A DNA stretch of 64,000 nucleotides from Marmoricola sp. URHB0036 (GCF_000426045.1 NZ_AUEP01000014.1:1-64000); one strand, 5' to 3'; positions 28,001 through 39,779 are shown, counted from the first letter of the stretch. Translations and numbers: made by a program. Notes: generated by a model not told the origin, from the letters alone.

Positions 28001-29571
28001 CCCCTCCCCACCACGACATCTACTCGATCGAGGACCTGGCGCAGCTGATCCACGACCTCAAGAACGCCAACCCGCAGGCGCGTGTGCACGTCAAGCTCGT
28101 CGCCGAGGTCGGGGTCGGCACGGTCGCGGCCGGTGTGTCCAAGGCGCACGCCGACGTCGTACTCATCTCCGGGCACGACGGCGGCACCGGCGCCGCGCCG
28201 CTGACCTCGCTCAAGCACGCCGGCGGTCCCTGGGAGCTCGGCCTGGCCGAGACCCAGCAGACGCTTCTGCTCAACGGCCTGCGCGACCGCATCGTCGTGC
28301 AGACCGACGGCCAGCTGAAGACCGGTCGCGACGTGGTCGTGGCGGCCCTGCTGGGCGCCGAGGAGTACGGCTTCGCGAGCGCACCGCTCGTGGTCTCCGG
28401 CTGCATCATGATGCGGGTGTGTCACCTCGACACCTGTCCGGTCGGCGTGGCCACCCAGAACCCGGTGCTGCGCGAGCGCTACTCCGGCAAGGCCGACTAC
28501 GTCGTGAACTTCTTCCAGTACATCGCCGAGGAGGTGCGCGAGCTGCTGGCCGAGCTCGGCTTCCGCTCGCTCGACGAGGCGATCGGCCACGCCGACGTGC
28601 TCGACGCCACCGAGGCGGTCAACCACTGGAAGGCCGCGGGCCTCGACATCACGCCGATCTTCCACGTGCCCGAGCTGCACGAGGACACCGCGCGGCGCAA
28701 CATCCGCCCGCAGGACCACGGTCTCGACAAGGCGCTCGACAACGAGCTGATCCGGCTCAGCAAGGACGCCCTCGAGAAGGGCGAACCGGTCCGGGCGCAG
28801 GTCGAGGTCCGCAACGTCAACCGCACCGTCGGCACGATGCTCGGACACGAGGTCACCAAGGCCTACCGGGGCGACGGCCTGCCCGACGGCACCATCGACA
28901 TCACCCTGGTCGGTTCGGCCGGGCAGTCGTTCGGCGCCTTCCTGCCCCGCGGCATCACGCTGCGGCTCGAAGGGGACGCCAACGACTACGTCGGCAAGGG
29001 ACTCTCCGGTGGGCGACTCGTCGTACGACCGGACCGGGCGGCGACCTTCGAGGCCCAGGAGCACATCATCGCCGGCAACACGATCGCCTACGGCGCGACC
29101 TCTGGTGAGATCTTCATCCGGGGTGGCGTGGGCGAGCGGTTCGCCGTACGGAACTCGGGGGCGCACCTCGTCACCGAGGGGGTCGGTGACCACGGCTGCG
29201 AGTACATGACCGGCGGTCGTGCCGTCGTACTCGGCAAGACCGGGCGCAACTTCGCCGCCGGCATGAGCGGTGGCGTCGCGTGGGTGCTCGACCTGAAGGA
29301 CCAGCGCGTCAACAAGGAGCTCGTCGAGCTCGCACCCGTCACCGACACGGCCGCCGCCGAGCTCGAGGGGCTGGTGCGCACGCACTTCGAGGAGACCGGC
29401 TCCACGGTCGCCGAGGAGCTGCTGGCCGACTGGGAGACGTCACTGACCCGGTTCACCGAGGTGATCCCGCGCGACTTCCGCATCGTGATGGACGCCAAGG
29501 CGAAGGCCGAGGCCGACGGGCTCGACGACAACGAGATCGCCAACGCCATGATGGATGCGCTTCATGGATGA
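25039..29571 (+). CDS. gltB: Glutamate synthase (NADPH), large subunit
   Basis: 1510 aa from ATG 25039, which has the best ribosome site (GGGAGAG, five bases before). In-frame ATGs at 25015 and 24952 are alternatives. The class II amidotransferase domain has its nucleophile Cys in EHDACGVAF (residue 20, becoming Cys1 after processing). The central domain, FMN-binding synthase barrel ([17 protein letters not shown] motif near 27670, [10 protein letters not shown] near 27910) and 3Fe-4S ligands ([12 protein letters not shown]) follow. The C-terminal domain is a beta-helix. It makes glutamate from glutamine and 2-oxoglutarate together with gltD. Confidence 0.96.
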   Translation: MQAFPPPQGLYDGTHEHDACGVAFVATMTGVPSHAIVSQALTALRNLEHRGAAGAEPNSGDGAGILMQVPDAFFRDVVDFELPSKHHYAVGTAFVPGDDEQVAKTRKRIEEIAAEEGLSVLGWREVPTDPSSLGQTALDCMPSFIQLFVSATGSRILGMALERLAFVLRKRAEHETDVYFPSLSSRTIAYKGMLTTDQLDHVFPDLVDERVQSAIAVVHSRFSTNTFPSWPLSHPFRFIAHNGEINTVMGNRNWMRAREALLKSDLIPGDLERIFPICTPGASDSASFDEVLEILHMGGRSLPHSVLMMIPEAWEKHTEMEPKRRAFYEFHSTLMEPWDGPACVVFTDGNQVGAVLDRNGLRPSRYWVTDDDLVVLASEVGVLDIPQEKVVRKGRLKPGRMFLVDTEEHRIIEDGEIKEELATEHPYDEWLHAGLIKLADIAEREHVIHSHASVTRRQQIFGYTEEELRILLTPMANTGAEPIGSMGTDTPIAVLSDRSRLLFDYFAQLFAQVTNPPLDAIREELVTSLNGTIGPEANLLDPTPASCRQVVLPFPVITNDELVKIRHINRDGDMPGFMTHVSRGLYDVSGGGEALARRLDEICQEVSEAIAEGARVIVLSDRHADATTAPIPSLLMTAAVHHHLVREKTRTQVGLIIEAGDVREVHHVALLIGYGAAAVNPYLAMESVEDLARDGYYVKEEPEKAVANLVTSLGKGVLKVMSKMGVSTVASYTGAQIFEALGLSQELVDKYFTGTTSKLGGVGLDVIAEEVARRHRIAYPVGGIAPAHRELEIGGEYQWRREGELHLFDPETVFRLQHATRAGKYDVFKQYTSRVNTQSERLMTLRGLFRFKDADATGRQPIDIDEVEPVSAIVKRFSTGAMSYGSISQEAHETLAIAMNRLGGKSNTGEGGEDTDRLYDPERRSAIKQVASGRFGVTSDYLTNADDIQIKMAQGAKPGEGGQLPGNKVYPWVAKTRHSTPGVGLISPPPHHDIYSIEDLAQLIHDLKNANPQARVHVKLVAEVGVGTVAAGVSKAHADVVLISGHDGGTGAAPLTSLKHAGGPWELGLAETQQTLLLNGLRDRIVVQTDGQLKTGRDVVVAALLGAEEYGFASAPLVVSGCIMMRVCHLDTCPVGVATQNPVLRERYSGKADYVVNFFQYIAEEVRELLAELGFRSLDEAIGHADVLDATEAVNHWKAAGLDITPIFHVPELHEDTARRNIRPQDHGLDKALDNELIRLSKDALEKGEPVRAQVEVRNVNRTVGTMLGHEVTKAYRGDGLPDGTIDITLVGSAGQSFGAFLPRGITLRLEGDANDYVGKGLSGGRLVVRPDRAATFEAQEHIIAGNTIAYGATSGEIFIRGGVGERFAVRNSGAHLVTEGVGDHGCEYMTGGRAVVLGKTGRNFAAGMSGGVAWVLDLKDQRVNKELVELAPVTDTAAAELEGLVRTHFEETGSTVAEELLADWETSLTRFTEVIPRDFRIVMDAKAKAEADGLDDNEIANAMMDALHG

Positions 29572-29637
29572 GACGAGCAGGCTTCTCACCAAGGCGGGTT
29601 CCATTGCCCCGGACGCAGGAAGGAGGGGCACCTGCTC

Positions 29638-31116
<1,479 letters not shown>

Positions 31117-31130
31117 GGGTCCGCGGGGTT

Positions 31131-31210
31131 CCCCGGACGTCCGGGAAACTCCGGGCTGGCGGGCAATACTTTGCCTGCCAGCCCCCAAAATCCCCGGACG
31201 TCCGGGGATT
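31131..31210. promoter_or_regulatory. Palindrome - hairpin - palindrome block upstream of pyk
   Basis: CCCGGACGTCCGGG (31132-31145) is a perfect palindrome. A larger perfect palindrome of 22 bases occupies 31189-31210, with the same CCGGACGTCCGG core. Between them is a 14-pair hairpin (31153-31166 with 31171-31184, one G-U, loop TACT) suited to ending the gltD message. The right palindrome ends 34 bases before the pyk -10 box. Two identical cores suggest a regulator binding site, possibly with looping. Confidence 0.5.
31153..31184 (+). terminator. Terminator-like hairpin after gltD
   Basis: Fourteen base pairs, four-base loop, followed by CCCAAAATCC without a T-run. It starts 37 bases after the gltD stop. 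Confidence 0.6.
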
Positions 31211-31220
31211 CCGGCACCTA

Positions 31221-31250
31221 TTGGATCGTTCAAGTTTCAGGTACTAGGCT
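31221..31250 (+). promoter_or_regulatory. pyk promoter (leaderless)
   Basis: TTGGAT (31221-31226), 18 bases, TAGGCT (31245-31250), then six bases to the GTG at 31257. Confidence 0.6.
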
Positions 31251-31256
31251 CGGCCC

Positions 31257-32702
31257 GTGCGAAGAGCAAAGATCGTGTGCACGCTCGGGCCGGCGACGTC
31301 GTCCAAGGAGCGGATCAGGGAGCTGGTCGACGCGGGGATGGACGTCGCCCGCCTCAACCTCAGCCACGGGACGTACGCCGAGCACGAGGAGGTCTATCGC
31401 CGCGTGCGGGAGGCCTCTGACGAGAGCGGGCACGGCGTCGGTGTCTTCGTCGACCTGCAGGGGCCCAAGATCCGGCTCGGCAAGTTCAAGGAGGGGTCCT
31501 CGCGCCTCCAGCCCGGTCAGGGTTTCACGATCACCACGCGCGAGCTGGCGGGCAACAACGAGATCGCCTCGACCACCTACGAGGGGCTGCCCGGCGACGT
31601 GTCGGCCGGCGACCAGATCCTGATCGACGACGGCAAGGTCCGGCTGCGGGTCACCGAGGTCGAGGGCACCGACGTGCACACCCAGGTCGTCGTGGGCGGG
31701 CGGATCAGCGACCACAAGGGCATCAACCTGCCCGGCGTACCGGTGAGCGTCCCGGCCATGTCGGAGAAGGACATCGAGGACCTCCGCTGGGGCCTGCACC
31801 TGACCGTGGACTTCGTCGCCCTCTCCTTCGTTCGGTCGGCCTCCGACGTCGAGGACGTGCGCCAGATCATGCGCGAGGAGGGTGTTCTGCTGCCGGTCAT
31901 CGCCAAGATCGAGAAGCCGCAGGCGATCGACAACCTCAACGAGATCGTGAAGGCCTTCGACGGCTTCATGGTGGCCCGTGGAGACCTCGGCGTGGAGTGC
32001 CCGCTCGAGGACGTGCCGTTCCTCCAGAAGCGGGTGGTCGAGAAGGCCCGTCGCAACGCCAAGCCCGTCATCGTGGCCACCCAGATGCTCGAGTCGATGA
32101 TCAGCAACCCGGCACCGACCCGGGCCGAGGCCTCCGACGTCGCCAACGCGGTGCTCGACGGTGCCGACGCGGTGATGCTGTCCGGTGAGACGAGCGTGGG
32201 GGAGTACCCCATCGAGACGGTCCGGACGATGGCGCGCATCATCTCCTCGACCGAGGACCACGAGCTGCACCACATGGCCGCCATCGACTGGCAGCCCAAG
32301 ACCCGTGGCGGCGTGATCGCCAAGGCGGCCGCCGAGGTCGGGGAACGCGTGGGTGCGAAGTACCTCGTCGCGTTCACCCAGAGCGGCGACTCGGCCCGCA
32401 GGCTGGCGCGCTACCGCGGACCGATCCCGGTGCTCGCGTTCACCCCCGAGGCGATCGTGCGCTCGCAGCTCTCGCTCACGTGGGGCATCGAGACGTTCCT
32501 GACCGCCGCGGTGGAGCACACCGACGAGATGGTGCGCCAGGTCGACGAGCAGCTGCTGAACACCGGCCGGGTCAAGGAGGGTGACCTCGTGGTCATCATC
32601 GCCGGCAGCCCGCCCGGGATCCCCGGCTCCACCAACGCGCTGCGGATCCACCGGATGGGCGACGCGATCAACGAGGTCGCGCCGGCCTATCGCCGGGGCT
32701 GA
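31257..32702 (+). CDS. pyk: Pyruvate kinase
   Basis: 481 aa. Starts VRRAKIVCTLGPATSSKERIRELVDAGMDVARLNLSHG, the full family N-terminus, so GTG 31257 is right. The active site includes the K in VIAKIEKPQAIDNL, the MVARGDLGVE motif and ATQMLESM. The lid (B) domain lies around residues 70-170 and the C-terminal allosteric domain around 350-475. Converts phosphoenolpyruvate and ADP to pyruvate and ATP. Its stop codon directly abuts that of livF on the other strand, leaving no space for separate terminators. Confidence 0.97.
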   Translation: MRRAKIVCTLGPATSSKERIRELVDAGMDVARLNLSHGTYAEHEEVYRRVREASDESGHGVGVFVDLQGPKIRLGKFKEGSSRLQPGQGFTITTRELAGNNEIASTTYEGLPGDVSAGDQILIDDGKVRLRVTEVEGTDVHTQVVVGGRISDHKGINLPGVPVSVPAMSEKDIEDLRWGLHLTVDFVALSFVRSASDVEDVRQIMREEGVLLPVIAKIEKPQAIDNLNEIVKAFDGFMVARGDLGVECPLEDVPFLQKRVVEKARRNAKPVIVATQMLESMISNPAPTRAEASDVANAVLDGADAVMLSGETSVGEYPIETVRTMARIISSTEDHELHHMAAIDWQPKTRGGVIAKAAAEVGERVGAKYLVAFTQSGDSARRLARYRGPIPVLAFTPEAIVRSQLSLTWGIETFLTAAVEHTDEMVRQVDEQLLNTGRVKEGDLVVIIAGSPPGIPGSTNALRIHRMGDAINEVAPAYRRG

Positions 32703-33415
<713 letters not shown>

Positions 33416-33419
<4 letters not shown>

Positions 33420-34336
33420 GACTGACCTCCCTCGGTCCCGGCGGCGCCTGGTTCGTCCAGGAGGCCTTCTCGTACGTCGATCGTCTGGACCTCGAGACCC
33501 TCGGTCATCGCCTGGGCCTCGTCCTCCGAGGTGCCGAGGTAGGCAGCGACCACGACCGGGTCCTTCTGGATCTGCTCGGGGGTGCCTTCGGCGATCTTCT
33601 CGCCGAAGTTGAGCACCACCAGCCGGTGGGCGACCGACATGACCAGCTTCATGTCGTGCTCGATCAGCAGCACCGAGATGTTGTCCTCGATGTTGACCTT
33701 GCGGATCAGCGCGGCGAGCTCCTGTTTCTCGTTGGGGTTGGTGCCGGCCGCCGGTTCGTCGAGCAGGATCACCCCGGGCTCGGTGCCGAGGGCGCGGGCG
33801 ATCTCGAGGCGCCGCTGCTCGCCGTAGGCCAGCGAGCCCGCGAGGTCGTTGGCCCGGCGGGTCAGACCGACGAACCGGAGCAGCTCGTAGGCCTTCTCGG
33901 TGGACTCCCGCTCCTCGCGACGCTGCCAGGGCATCCCGAGCATCGAGGCGATCGGACCGGACTTCTGCCGCGTCTCGACGCCGACCTTGACGTTCTCGAG
34001 CGCGGTGAGCGCCGGGAACAGCCGGATGTTCTGGAAGGTGCGGGCCACGCCCATGCGGTTGATGACGTGGGTCTTCTGGCCGAGCACCGAGGTGAGGGTG
34101 TCGCCCTTCCTGGCGGCCAGCGTGATGGACCCCTCCTGCGGCGTGTAGACGCCGGTGAGGGAGTTGAACAGCGAGGTCTTGCCGGCGCCGTTGGGGCCGA
34201 TCACCGCGAGGATCTCGCCCCGGTGCATCTGCAGGGACACCTTGTTCAAGGAGGTGACACCGCCGAAGCGCAGCGTCACGTCCTTGACGTCGTAGACGAC
34301 CTCGGCCGTCTGCTGCTCGGGTGCAGTCGCAGTCAT
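33416..34336 (-). CDS. livG: Branched-chain amino acid ABC transporter, ATP-binding protein LivG
   Basis: 306 aa from ATG 34336, five bases after the livM stop with GAGGGG as ribosome site; a GTG at 34354 would overlap livM. Walker A GPNGAGKTS, NRMGVARTFQNIRLFP (LivG hallmark), signature region LAYGEQRRLEIARAL, Walker B VILLDEPAAGTNP, LIEHDMKLVM at the switch. It has a C-terminal extension of about 40 acidic residues (SEDEAQAMTEGLEVQTID) beyond the usual end. Confidence 0.93.
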
Positions 34337-34340
34337 CTCG

Positions 34341-36584
34341 TCACATCCCCTCACCGGCAGGTACGGCGGTGGCCTCGGCGCTCGATGGTCGGTCCAGCCC
34401 GGACAGCTCGGCCTTGCGTCTCCTGGCCGGGATCAGACCGGCTGGCCTGAAGATCATCATCACCAGGATCAGGGCACCGATCCACATCTGGCGGTCCTCG
34501 GCCGGCACCTGGTCCTTGAGGAACTCCGGCAGCCAGGTGAGTACGGCGGCACCGGCCATCGCACCCGGGAGGGAGCCCATGCCACCGAACACGACGTAGG
34601 CGACGACGAGGATCGAGTTGTTCAGCACGAAGTTCTCGGGCGTGAACGACCCGACCTGGCTGGCGAAGAAGACACCGGCCACACCCGAGGTCGAGGCACC
34701 GATCGCGAACGCGAGCAGCTTGACGTTCCTGGTGTTGATACCGGTCGCCTGCGCGGCCACCTCGTCCTCACGGATGGCGGCCCAGGCGCGGCCGAGCCGT
34801 GAGTTCTCCAAGCGGTTGAACAGCAGCACGATGATCGCGATCAGCACGAGCAGGAGGTACCAGAACCCGAGGGCACTGTCGCCCCAGGTGAGGTGGATCG
34901 GACCGAGGTGGATCTGCGGCGCCGGGATGTTGAACGCCCCGCGCGGACCGTTGGTGAAGCCGTTGGCGTTGTTGGCGATGACCCGGATGATCTCACCGAA
35001 GCCCAGCGTGACGATCGCGAGGTAGTCGCCGCGGAGCCGCAGCGTCGGGAATCCGAGCGCGACGCCTGCTATCAAACAGGCCGCGATGGCGAACGGGATG
35101 CACGCCAACGGGCTGAGCAGCAGCCAGTCCGGCGGCTGCACCGGCAGCCGACCGGTGAAGTAGGCCGTGGTGTAGGAGCCGATGGCGTAGAACGCGATGA
35201 AACCGAGGTCGAGCAGTCCGGCCCAGCCGACGACGACGTTGAGGCCGATGGCCAGCAGCACATAGATGCCGATCTCGGAGACGAGCACCGTCTGCCAGAA
35301 CTCGGTCGCCGTGGGCGGGTAGAACAGCGCGGCGATGATCACGACGAGCATCGTGGCGGCGGCCACCTGGCCGCGGGCACCGGCGGTGCCGCTGCCGACG
35401 ATGTCGGAGCCCGCGCGGACGCCCTTGGCCTCGATCCGCAGGTCCTTGAGGACGAGGTAGCCGGCGCCTGCGAACAGCGACAGTGCGGCGCACGTCATCC
35501 AGGCCCCGGTGCCGAGGTTGTCCCAGGCACCCTGCGCACCGTCGAAGCCCTGCTTCCCGCCGAGGGCGGAGAAGTCGTGCACGACCACGAGGGTGAGGAG
35601 AGTCGAGACGAGGCCGAGCACGATGGCGGCGTACGCCAGGAGCCGGTGACGCAGGTACGACGCGACGCCGGCCACCACGAGCGTGACGAAGAACAGCACG
35701 AAGCCGAGCCAGTCGAGGTAGGTCTGCGCGAAGCCGTTGAGGTTGGTCGCCCCGAACATCGACGCCGTCGTCGAGAGCGTGGCGTTGCGGTCGCCGGGGG
35801 AGAACCACGCGGCGTTGAAGACGCCCACCAGGCCGACGGCGAACCCGAGGACCACCAGGGCCAGGCCCGGGCGCCAGCCCAGCACCCGGTCGATGAACCC
35901 GTCGGTGTCGGCCTCTGCGGCCTGGCTGCGCGCCGAGACGAGCGAGGCGACCGCGATGGTGAAGAAGCCGAGCATCGCCACGGCACCACCGGTGGCGTGG
36001 CTCGGGTAGTGCAGGAACTTGCTGACCGCTGCCGAGGCGTACTCCGCCCAGATGCCGAGGACTCCCGCCAGGATCGCGGCGGCGTAGGAGAGCGGGGCAC
36101 TGCGCCGGATCATCCCCGCCGCGGCGAGCACCGTCACGATGATGAGCAGCAGCCAGGCCGTCTGCGAGAACGCCGACCCGAACCACAGGCGCGCGAGCGA
36201 GTCGAGGGCCTGCGTGGGAGCGGCGGCGTCGGCCAGCGGCCGGAACTTGCCGGTGTTGATCTGCGGGCTGTCGGTCCACTTCAGCAAGGTCAGGGAGATG
36301 ATGACCGTCAGCACGCCGGCCCCGAGCGGCCGCAGGCCCGGCCGGGTCAGGTAGGGCTTGGCCCGCGGACCGAAGGTGATGGCGAGGTAGAGCAGCACCC
36401 CGATGCCCAGGAAGATGAGGATCCGCGGCATGGCCACCGACTGGCGGAAGGCGTAGCCGAAGTCCTGCTGGGTGCCCTCCTGGGTGCCGACCATCAGGGC
36501 GAGCACGAAGCCGCCGGCCAGGCAGGCCCCGAAGCGCTTGAGGTTCTCGATGCGGGCCTCGGCCTCGACGGAGCGGCGCTTCAT
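34341..36584 (-). CDS. livM: Branched-chain amino acid ABC transporter, permease LivM with large N-terminal membrane extension
   Basis: 747 aa, roughly twice the family norm. The canonical LivM part is about residues 425-747 (GIYVLLAIGLNVVVGWAGLLDLGFIAFYAIGSY; IREDEVAAQATGINTRNVKLLAF, the ATPase contact loop). Residues 1-425 add about ten more membrane segments with loops that match no domain I recognise. ATG 36584 overlaps the livH stop (ATGA). The reading frame stays open far upstream inside livH, but coding there belongs to livH. Base composition and codon use do not change across the junction, so this is not a recent fusion. Confidence 0.88.
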   Translation of the reverse strand: MKRRSVEAEARIENLKRFGACLAGGFVLALMVGTQEGTQQDFGYAFRQSVAMPRILIFLGIGVLLYLAITFGPRAKPYLTRPGLRPLGAGVLTVIISLTLLKWTDSPQINTGKFRPLADAAAPTQALDSLARLWFGSAFSQTAWLLLIIVTVLAAAGMIRRSAPLSYAAAILAGVLGIWAEYASAAVSKFLHYPSHATGGAVAMLGFFTIAVASLVSARSQAAEADTDGFIDRVLGWRPGLALVVLGFAVGLVGVFNAAWFSPGDRNATLSTTASMFGATNLNGFAQTYLDWLGFVLFFVTLVVAGVASYLRHRLLAYAAIVLGLVSTLLTLVVVHDFSALGGKQGFDGAQGAWDNLGTGAWMTCAALSLFAGAGYLVLKDLRIEAKGVRAGSDIVGSGTAGARGQVAAATMLVVIIAALFYPPTATEFWQTVLVSEIGIYVLLAIGLNVVVGWAGLLDLGFIAFYAIGSYTTAYFTGRLPVQPPDWLLLSPLACIPFAIAACLIAGVALGFPTLRLRGDYLAIVTLGFGEIIRVIANNANGFTNGPRGAFNIPAPQIHLGPIHLTWGDSALGFWYLLLVLIAIIVLLFNRLENSRLGRAWAAIREDEVAAQATGINTRNVKLLAFAIGASTSGVAGVFFASQVGSFTPENFVLNNSILVVAYVVFGGMGSLPGAMAGAAVLTWLPEFLKDQVPAEDRQMWIGALILVMMIFRPAGLIPARRRKAELSGLDRPSSAEATAVPAGEGM

Positions 36585-37537
36585 GCGGCACGCCCCAGAC
36601 GCTCGCCGAGGATACCTGTGGGTCGGACGACCAGGACCAGGACCAGGACCAGGAACGCGACCACGTCGGTCCACTCGATGCCGATCCACCCGGGTTTGTA
36701 CCAGGGGGCTGTCGGCACCGTCGCCTCGACGACGCCGAGGAGCAGACCGCCCAGCATGGCGCCGCGGATGTTGCCGATGCCGCCGAGGACGGCGGCGGCG
36801 AACGCCTTGACGCCCGGGATGAAGCCCATGGTGTTGGAGAAGAACAGCGCGCTGCCGTAGAGGTAACCGGCGGCGCCGCCGAGGAAGCCGCCGATGACGA
36901 AGGTCCGCGAGATGGTCTTGTCGATGTTGACCCCCATCAGGGCTGCGGTGGGTGCGTCCTCGGCGACCGCGCGGATGCTGCGACCGAGCTTGGTGCGCGA
37001 GACGAGTGAGTCGAGGAAGACCATCATGATCAGGGCCGAGACCATGATGATCGCCTGCATCAGGGTGATGTAGACGCCGCCTATCTGGACCACGTGCTTG
37101 TTCTGGTCGAAGAACGACGGGAAGTTGTTGTTGTTCAGCCGGTTGAACAGCTTCCCGAACAGCTGGGAGAGGAAGAACGAGGCTCCGATCGCACTGATCA
37201 GGAAGGCCAGCTTGGGGGCCCCACGCCGTCGCAGCGGTCGGTAGGCAACGCGTTCGAGACACCAGGCGACGCCGGCTCCGACCAACCCGCCCGAGGTGAG
37301 GCCGAGGATGATCACCGCGAGCACGCCGTACCAGGGGGGCCGGCTGCCGTCCTCGACGACGGAGTTGACGACGAGGTAGCTGCCGAAGGCGCCGGACATG
37401 AACACCTCGCTGTGCGCGAAGTTGATCAGCTGCAGGACGCCGTAGACGAGGGTGTAACCCAGGGCGATCAGGGCGTACAGCGAACCTCGTGTCAGCCCGA
37501 GGATCAGGAAGTTCAAGAAGTCTTGCACGGGGTGCAT
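36581..37537 (-). CDS. livH: Branched-chain amino acid ABC transporter, permease LivH
   Basis: 318 aa, eight or so membrane segments. N-terminus FLNFLILGLTRGSLYALIALGYTLVYGVLQLINFAHSEVFM is diagnostic for LivH. The ATPase contact loop is LGRSIRAVAEDAPTAALMGVNIDKTI. It follows the binding-protein gene after a hairpin and overlaps livM by four bases. Confidence 0.94.
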   Translation of the reverse strand: MHPVQDFLNFLILGLTRGSLYALIALGYTLVYGVLQLINFAHSEVFMSGAFGSYLVVNSVVEDGSRPPWYGVLAVIILGLTSGGLVGAGVAWCLERVAYRPLRRRGAPKLAFLISAIGASFFLSQLFGKLFNRLNNNNFPSFFDQNKHVVQIGGVYITLMQAIIMVSALIMMVFLDSLVSRTKLGRSIRAVAEDAPTAALMGVNIDKTISRTFVIGGFLGGAAGYLYGSALFFSNTMGFIPGVKAFAAAVLGGIGNIRGAMLGGLLLGVVEATVPTAPWYKPGWIGIEWTDVVAFLVLVLVLVVRPTGILGERLGRAA

Positions 37538-37601
37538 CCTCTCTGAGGACCGGCCTCGGGGCAGCCGTTCGAGGGAATCGTAAGGCAGAGAACGTGCAAG
37601 A

Positions 37602-37633
37602 CGCCGCTGCCACCGCGAAAGGTGGCAGCGGCG
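37602..37633 (-). terminator. Hairpin between livJ and livH
   Basis: Perfect 13-pair stem: CGCCGCTGCCACC (37602-37614) with GGTGGCAGCGGCG (37621-37633), loop GCGAAA. It follows the binding-protein stop by about 38 bases on the minus strand. It is probably a partial terminator or mRNA-stabilising structure that makes more binding protein than permease. Confidence 0.75.
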
Positions 37634-37671
37634 CCTCTGCTACTGGTCACACGTCAGACGGAACGGATCCG

Positions 37672-38874
37672 TCAGGGCGCCTGGGTGATGTCGCCGAGGC
37701 TGACGATCTTGCCTCCCTTGACCTGGAACAGGTTGACCGTTCCTTCACCCGGGGGCAGGTCACCGTTGGCGGCGAACTTGATGTCCGCCGTGATGCCCTT
37801 GTAGTCGATCTTGCTGACCGCGTCGTTGACGGCCTGGCGGGTCACCGTGCCGGACTCCTTGGCCGTCTTGATGGCCTGGATGACGATGTTCGCGGCGTCG
37901 AAGGCCTCCGGGGAGTACGTCGACGGCGGGGTGTTGAACATCGCCTGGTAGGCCGAGGCGAAGTCCTTCGCCGCGGGTGCCACGGTGGCGTCCTGGCAAC
38001 CGCAGGACATGTACCAGCCCTCGCCGTCGGCCTTGGCGCCCTGTACGAAGACGTCGGACTTGACGCCGTTGCCGGACATCCGGATGCCGTTGTAGCCGAC
38101 CGACTTCAGCGCCTTGGCGAACTGCGCGCCCTGGGCGTCGTAGCCGGCGTAGAACAGGGCGTCCGCACCGGACTGCTTGACGGTCTGTGCGATCGGGCCG
38201 TAGTCCTTGGTCGTCGTCTGGTCGGCGGCCTGGTTGATGACCGAGACGCCCTTCTTCTTCAGCTCGTCGGACACAGCCTTGGCGACACCGTCACCGTAGG
38301 CCGACTTGTCACTGACCACGATGACCTTCTTGGCCTTCTTGGCCAGCCAGTCAGCCGCGGCGGGGCCCTCGGCGAAGTCGTTCGGCATCACGCGGTGCCA
38401 GGTCTTGAAGCCCTGGTCCTGGAGCTCGCCGTTGGACGCCGACGGGTTCACGATCGTGAGACCAGCGTCGCCGTACTTCTTGCCGACCGCCTGCGAGGCG
38501 CCGGAGAAGGACGGGCCGACGACACCCATGACGGTGCTGTCCTGGAGGACCTGGGCCGCAGCCGCAGGAGCCTTCTCGGGTACGCCGCCGTCGTCTGCCT
38601 TGAGCAGCTTCAGCTTGAAGCCGAGGCTGGTGTCCTTGTTGGCCTGGTCGATGGCCAGCTGCACGCCGTTGACCTCGTTGATGCCGAGCTGCTGGTTGTC
38701 ACCGGACAGCGGGCCCTCGAACGCGATCGTGTAGGTGGCGTTGCTGTCCTTGCTGCCGCCACCGCCGCTGAGGCCGCCGCTGCCGTTGTCGTCCTTCGAG
38801 CTGCCGCAACCGGTGAGCGCGAGAGCGCCGATGACTCCGACCGCAGCCAGCTTCGCCAATGGGCGAGTCCGCAT
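37672..38874 (-). CDS. livJ: Branched-chain amino acid ABC transporter, substrate-binding lipoprotein
   Basis: 400 aa. The lipoprotein signal peptide ends ALTGC, then a Gly/Ser-rich linker, then a type I periplasmic-binding fold (ATYTIAFEGPLSGDNQQLGINEVNGVQLAIDQAN). Leu/Ile/Val-binding family; the exact ligand is not proven. First gene of the operon. ATG 38874 with GGAGGAA four bases upstream. Confidence 0.92.
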   Translation of the reverse strand: MRTRPLAKLAAVGVIGALALTGCGSSKDDNGSGGLSGGGGSKDSNATYTIAFEGPLSGDNQQLGINEVNGVQLAIDQANKDTSLGFKLKLLKADDGGVPEKAPAAAAQVLQDSTVMGVVGPSFSGASQAVGKKYGDAGLTIVNPSASNGELQDQGFKTWHRVMPNDFAEGPAAADWLAKKAKKVIVVSDKSAYGDGVAKAVSDELKKKGVSVINQAADQTTTKDYGPIAQTVKQSGADALFYAGYDAQGAQFAKALKSVGYNGIRMSGNGVKSDVFVQGAKADGEGWYMSCGCQDATVAPAAKDFASAYQAMFNTPPSTYSPEAFDAANIVIQAIKTAKESGTVTRQAVNDAVSKIDYKGITADIKFAANGDLPPGEGTVNLFQVKGGKIVSLGDITQAP

Positions 38875-38917
38875 GCAATTCCTCCGTTGTCGGGGCCCAT
38901 CAGGGCCACGCGAAAAG

Positions 38918-38933
38918 GGTCTCGGACGAGACC
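38918..38933 (-). promoter_or_regulatory. Palindrome just downstream of the livJ promoter
   Basis: GGTCTC-GGAC-GAGACC lies between the predicted transcription start and the livJ ATG. It could be an operator or a small leader hairpin. Confidence 0.35.
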
Positions 38934-38942
38934 GCTGGTGAG

Positions 38943-38971
38943 ACAGTTGTCGCCAGTGGGGGCAGAGTCAA
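38943..38971 (-). promoter_or_regulatory. Probable livJ promoter
   Basis: Minus strand TTGACT (38971-38966), 17 bases, AACTGT (38948-38943). The -35 is near consensus, the -10 weak, which would suit activator or repressor control. Confidence 0.45.
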
Positions 38972-39044
38972 GCGTCCGGGCCGGTCGTATCCGAGTCGAA
39001 ACATTCGCTCTTCAACTGGTCTAGTCGTGGTCCACTTAGGGTCC

Positions 39045-39779
39045 TCACCGCTTGACCCCGATCAGCGCGTCCAGCCGTGCCACAGCGTCGCGACGTGACA
39101 CCGAGACGGTCTTGTGGTTGGAGCGGCGCCACGCGACGTCGACGAGGTCGAGTGCCTCGCCGCACCACGCGAGGATCTCCGGGGACATGTTCACGAACTG
39201 CCAGCGCGGGTAGTCGTAGCGCTTCCGCTCGCCCGCGACCATCCGCGTCGTCCAGTTGCGCACCCGGGCACCGTCGGAGTGGAACAGCCCGCGCAGGAAG
39301 TCCCCGGGATGAGCCGCGACGATCTCGCGCTGCCAGTCGGCCATCCCCAACCGCCGCTCGTGCTTGCGCCCTGGGCCGTGCTGGGGGAACAGACACGGCC
39401 AGTGCTGCCAGTACTGCTGCACGACGATGGCGCCCGGTGCGCGGACCCGGAAGACCGGCCGGTTCGGGTGCACGGCCCGGATGCAGGCCTCGACGTCATC
39501 GACGATCCCCGGCCAGGTGCTGTCACACGAGACGCGAAGAGCGTACGCGCGACCGACGACCGAGCGGCACCCGTCGCCCAGGTAGTAGCCGAAGAGAGCG
39601 GCGTACTGCGGACTGGTGGGGTGCGCCGGGCAGTCGAACGCGGCAGCGCGATCGATGCCGTTGTCGCGCCAGTCGCGGATCGCTGCCCGGCTGATGCCGA
39701 GCGTGCCGCTCACCGAGTTGATCGAGCGACCCTCGGCCAGCAGACGCAGTGCCTCCTGGCGGACGGACGTCGGGTACAT
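39045..39779 (-). CDS. HTH plus LAGLIDADG-type protein downstream of a tRNA gene
   Basis: 244 aa from ATG 39779. Residues 4-40 form a transposase-like helix-turn-helix (SVRQEALRLLAEGRSINSVS, then ISRAAIRDW). Two LAGLIDADG-like motifs follow, YAALFGYYLGDG (about residue 61) and FLRGLFHSDGAR (about 158), both with the acidic residue kept, so a DNA-cutting fold is plausible. It lies 37 bases after the tRNA gene on the same strand with no clear separate promoter; a small hairpin abuts the ATG. The open frame extends back through the tRNA, but that part is not protein-like. It may be a free-standing homing endonuclease or a domesticated regulator. Function unknown. Confidence 0.7.
   Translation of the reverse strand: MYPTSVRQEALRLLAEGRSINSVSGTLGISRAAIRDWRDNGIDRAAAFDCPAHPTSPQYAALFGYYLGDGCRSVVGRAYALRVSCDSTWPGIVDDVEACIRAVHPNRPVFRVRAPGAIVVQQYWQHWPCLFPQHGPGRKHERRLGMADWQREIVAAHPGDFLRGLFHSDGARVRNWTTRMVAGERKRYDYPRWQFVNMSPEILAWCGEALDLVDVAWRRSNHKTVSVSRRDAVARLDALIGVKR

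Noticed and set aside
26386-29385. A 999-codon minus-strand open frame opposite gltB
   Set aside because: The antisense of GC-rich coding sequence often stays open; the translation has no recognisable motif while gltB is unmistakable.
36585-37613. Upstream extension of the livM frame through livH
   Set aside because: It is the wrong frame of livH; ATG 36584 overlaps the livH stop in the standard ATGA way.
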